64,000 bases of DNA, taken from Paenibacillus tarimensis. GTDB taxonomy: Bacteria; Bacillota; Bacilli; Paenibacillales; Paenibacillaceae. The notes below the pieces were generated by a model that was not told the DNA's origin, did no database searches, and saw only the letters and a list, made by a program, of their open reading frames with translations. A program made the position numbers and the translations under genes. The stretch is taken from positions 496,001 through 560,000 of the forward strand of contig NZ_JAKGAO010000004.1 of NCBI RefSeq assembly GCF_021532315.1, written 5' to 3'. This document shows, in pieces, positions 62,212 to 64,000 of this stretch. The number at the start of each line of letters is the position of its first letter. Position 1 is the stretch's first letter.

Positions 62212-64000
62212 ATGGAGACGATTTTACCGGATCAGCATAACACGCAGGTTCATGTCTATGCTGATCTTCACAATTTTACTCATTCTGCTTGGCTCCATTC
62301 TGATGGTCTGGGGATCCTTCAGACTTCTAAACGATTATGAAGCGTCCACGCGGGAAATGAGGATAAAGCACGAGCTTGTATCGGATATTACACATCATAC
62401 CAACGATATTATTTTGCGGTCTCGCGGGTATTATGTATACTTGACTGACTACGAATACGAACAGATTTATAATCAGAAGGAAGCCCTCGAAAAGTCGATT
62501 AAGGATTTCAAGGGACTGAAACTCACGACTCCAGAGCAAGAGATCATCCAGGCGATAGAATCATTCTTTGACAGTTATTTTTCCACCACTCTGCCTATTG
62601 CCATCGAGTATGCAAAAGAGGGAAAATATGAAGCCTTGCGGAATTTAATCCCTGCAGATGCCTCTAACCCTGTAAACGAATTATTTGCCTACGCGAACGA
62701 CTTTGAAGCTGATCTGCGACAAGCGGAGCAGGAGAAAAACGATGATCTTGTCAGGAATTTTGCCACACAGGGGGTCTTATTTATCCTCTATGTTGGACTT
62801 ATTCTGGTCATGAGCTTATTTATTGTCCGCCGTATGTCCGTGGATCTTGGCGGCCCGCTCAGCAATTTATCATTAGCTGCCAGCAGATTTGCCCGAGGTG
62901 ATCACACGCATTTCGATTATCAGGACCGGGAAGATGAGATTGGAAGACTGGCCCGTTCCTTGGAAACGATGATGATTACGCTGCAGTCTAAGGAAGAAGA
63001 GCTCGTTGCTCAAAATGAAGAGCTGCTTGCTCAGCAGGACGAGCTTCAGATGCAGCAGGAAGAGCTGGAGCATGCTCTTGGGAAGATGTCCGAGAATGAG
63101 AAGTATCTTCAGAAGCGGAATATGCTTGTACAATCGCTTGCCAATACGCTTGATAAACAGGAGCTGCTCAACAGTATTATCACGCATCTGGTTGAGCTTA
63201 CGGGCTCGGATAAAGGCATGATAATCCTCTCTGGTAATAGCGGAGATTATGCCTCTTACGGGTTGAACGAAAAAGCGGCAGAGCATTTTGCTGTCAATTA
63301 TGGTGAGAGCTTAATGGCACGTGCAATTCAGACAAGAGAAATCTATACCCATGAACGGGACGCAACCGAATCAGAGAGAGCTTACCATTCGGATGCTATG
63401 AAGGTTACAGACACTTATGTTCCCGTGCTTGGTGATAACGATGAGATTATTGCGTGCCTTCTGCTTACCAAGATAGGGAGGGAGCTCAGCCAGCAGGAGT
63501 ATGAGGAAATCTGCGGGCTTGCTACTCAAATCTCGCTTGCACTTGCTAAGCTTGGCATCTATGAGGAATCGGAATATCAGCGTCAGATTAACTATGATAT
63601 GTTAAACACGATTCAAGAGGCCGTTCAGCTCGTGGATAAGTCAGGACTTACTCTGCATGTGAACCGCATGTGGTACGAAATGTTCGACCTGAAGACCTGT
63701 GTAGAATATGGCGGCCGGATGGAGTTAACAAGCTTCAACGAGCTGCTGCAGGAGAAGGTCGCGGAACCGCAGGCTCTTATTCAATTTATAAGACAGGTCA
63801 TCAGCGGTGAAGCAGCAGGAGTTACCAGTATGAACTATGAACTCCTTGAGCCTGTTAAGCGTTATGTCCAGATTTATTATGAGCCGCTGTACCGCGGATC
63901 CGAATTGTTTGGTGTCCTGCTCGTACACCGTGACATTACGAAGGAATATGAAGTGGACCGCATGAAGTCAGAGTTTGTAAGTACGGTAAGTCACGAGCTT
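62204..64000 (+). CDS. Sensor histidine kinase (C-terminus outside the window)
   Basis: First 599 residues are visible; the frame is still open at 64000. TM1 about 15-38, an extracytoplasmic helical sensor (about 40-180), TM2 about 186-208, HAMP (about 209-262), a Glu/Gln-rich coiled coil (about 263-300, EEELVAQNEELLAQQDELQ), a GAF domain (about 310-440), a PAS domain (about 450-575) and the beginning of HisKA with H597 in VSTVSHEL, the last residues of the window. ATG 62204 has GGGAG nine bases upstream and overlaps the CheY-like gene. A HATPase domain, perhaps more receivers, must follow. Input is likely membrane and cytoplasmic signals combined. Confidence 0.9.
   Translation, partial: MAKWRRFYRISITRRFMSMLIFTILLILLGSILMVWGSFRLLNDYEASTREMRIKHELVSDITHHTNDIILRSRGYYVYLTDYEYEQIYNQKEALEKSIKDFKGLKLTTPEQEIIQAIESFFDSYFSTTLPIAIEYAKEGKYEALRNLIPADASNPVNELFAYANDFEADLRQAEQEKNDDLVRNFATQGVLFILYVGLILVMSLFIVRRMSVDLGGPLSNLSLAASRFARGDHTHFDYQDREDEIGRLARSLETMMITLQSKEEELVAQNEELLAQQDELQMQQEELEHALGKMSENEKYLQKRNMLVQSLANTLDKQELLNSIITHLVELTGSDKGMIILSGNSGDYASYGLNEKAAEHFAVNYGESLMARAIQTREIYTHERDATESERAYHSDAMKVTDTYVPVLGDNDEIIACLLLTKIGRELSQQEYEEICGLATQISLALAKLGIYEESEYQRQINYDMLNTIQEAVQLVDKSGLTLHVNRMWYEMFDLKTCVEYGGRMELTSFNELLQEKVAEPQALIQFIRQVISGEAAGVTSMNYELLEPVKRYVQIYYEPLYRGSELFGVLLVHRDITKEYEVDRMKSEFVSTVSHEL

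Overview
The window looks like a chromosomal segment of a Paenibacillus-type Firmicute. It carries strong AGGAGG ribosome sites, frequent GTG/TTG starts and extended -10 promoters (TGnTATAAT). Firmicute-specific families present include YfmM, YdbS/YdbT, YpdA, Spo0E, DFR/ThyA in tandem, a four-gene PDH operon and a large AraC regulator with a membrane sensor. There are no rRNA or tRNA genes, insertion sequences, phage genes or CRISPR arrays. Most of it reads as core genome; accessory-looking genes are scattered.

Layout. 1-12.8 kb: tail of an unknown gene, ABC-F ATPase (yfmM-like), an OmpR/HK two-component pair, an NlpC/P60 hydrolase, a PhnP-like metallo-hydrolase, ydbS/ydbT, a candidate structured small RNA, an Smr-less MutS2 protein behind a LexA-like box, thiamine pyrophosphokinase, a TRIC channel, a LMW tyrosine phosphatase and an esterase. 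13-18 kb: pdhABCD. 18-22 kb: thioesterase, thyA-dfrA, a lone gltD-type oxidoreductase. 22-28 kb: a membrane protein with a glucosaminidase-like end, topB, a pentapeptide-repeat protein, a HAD hydrolase. 28-33 kb: a small unknown gene with two LexA-like boxes at its promoter, then a run of orphan ABC ATPase, GNAT, membrane-anchored Spo0F-like receiver, small membrane protein and APC permease. 33-36.5 kb: SDR, APH-like kinase, ypdA, unknown gene.

36.5-43.3 kb is the most coherent functional unit: a lipoprotein-permease-permease-ATPase importer followed by a DeoR regulator, an alkaline-phosphatase-superfamily phosphodiesterase and a PHP-domain phosphoesterase. It sits behind four hexamers at 11-bp spacing that resemble a PhoP box placed at about -60 to -22. 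I infer a phosphate-starvation-induced organophosphate (or phosphonate) uptake and hydrolysis operon. 43.3-47.6 kb: an RND pump and TetR regulator with three matching TTGA-N8-TCAA operators. 47.7-56.3 kb: small proteins, an SRAP protein, a Spo0E-like phosphatase, a cation/proton antiporter, GNAT, a second NlpC/P60 protein, mgtE and the AraC regulator. 56.5-59.9 kb: MoxR-DUF58-DUF4129 operon. 60.2-64 kb: an Hpt-REC-degenerate GGDEF-REC protein, a CheY-like receiver and a sensor kinase cut by the window end, probably one phosphorelay.

All family calls come from reading motifs by eye; no database search was run. Start codons were reassigned wherever a Shine-Dalgarno sequence pointed to an internal start.
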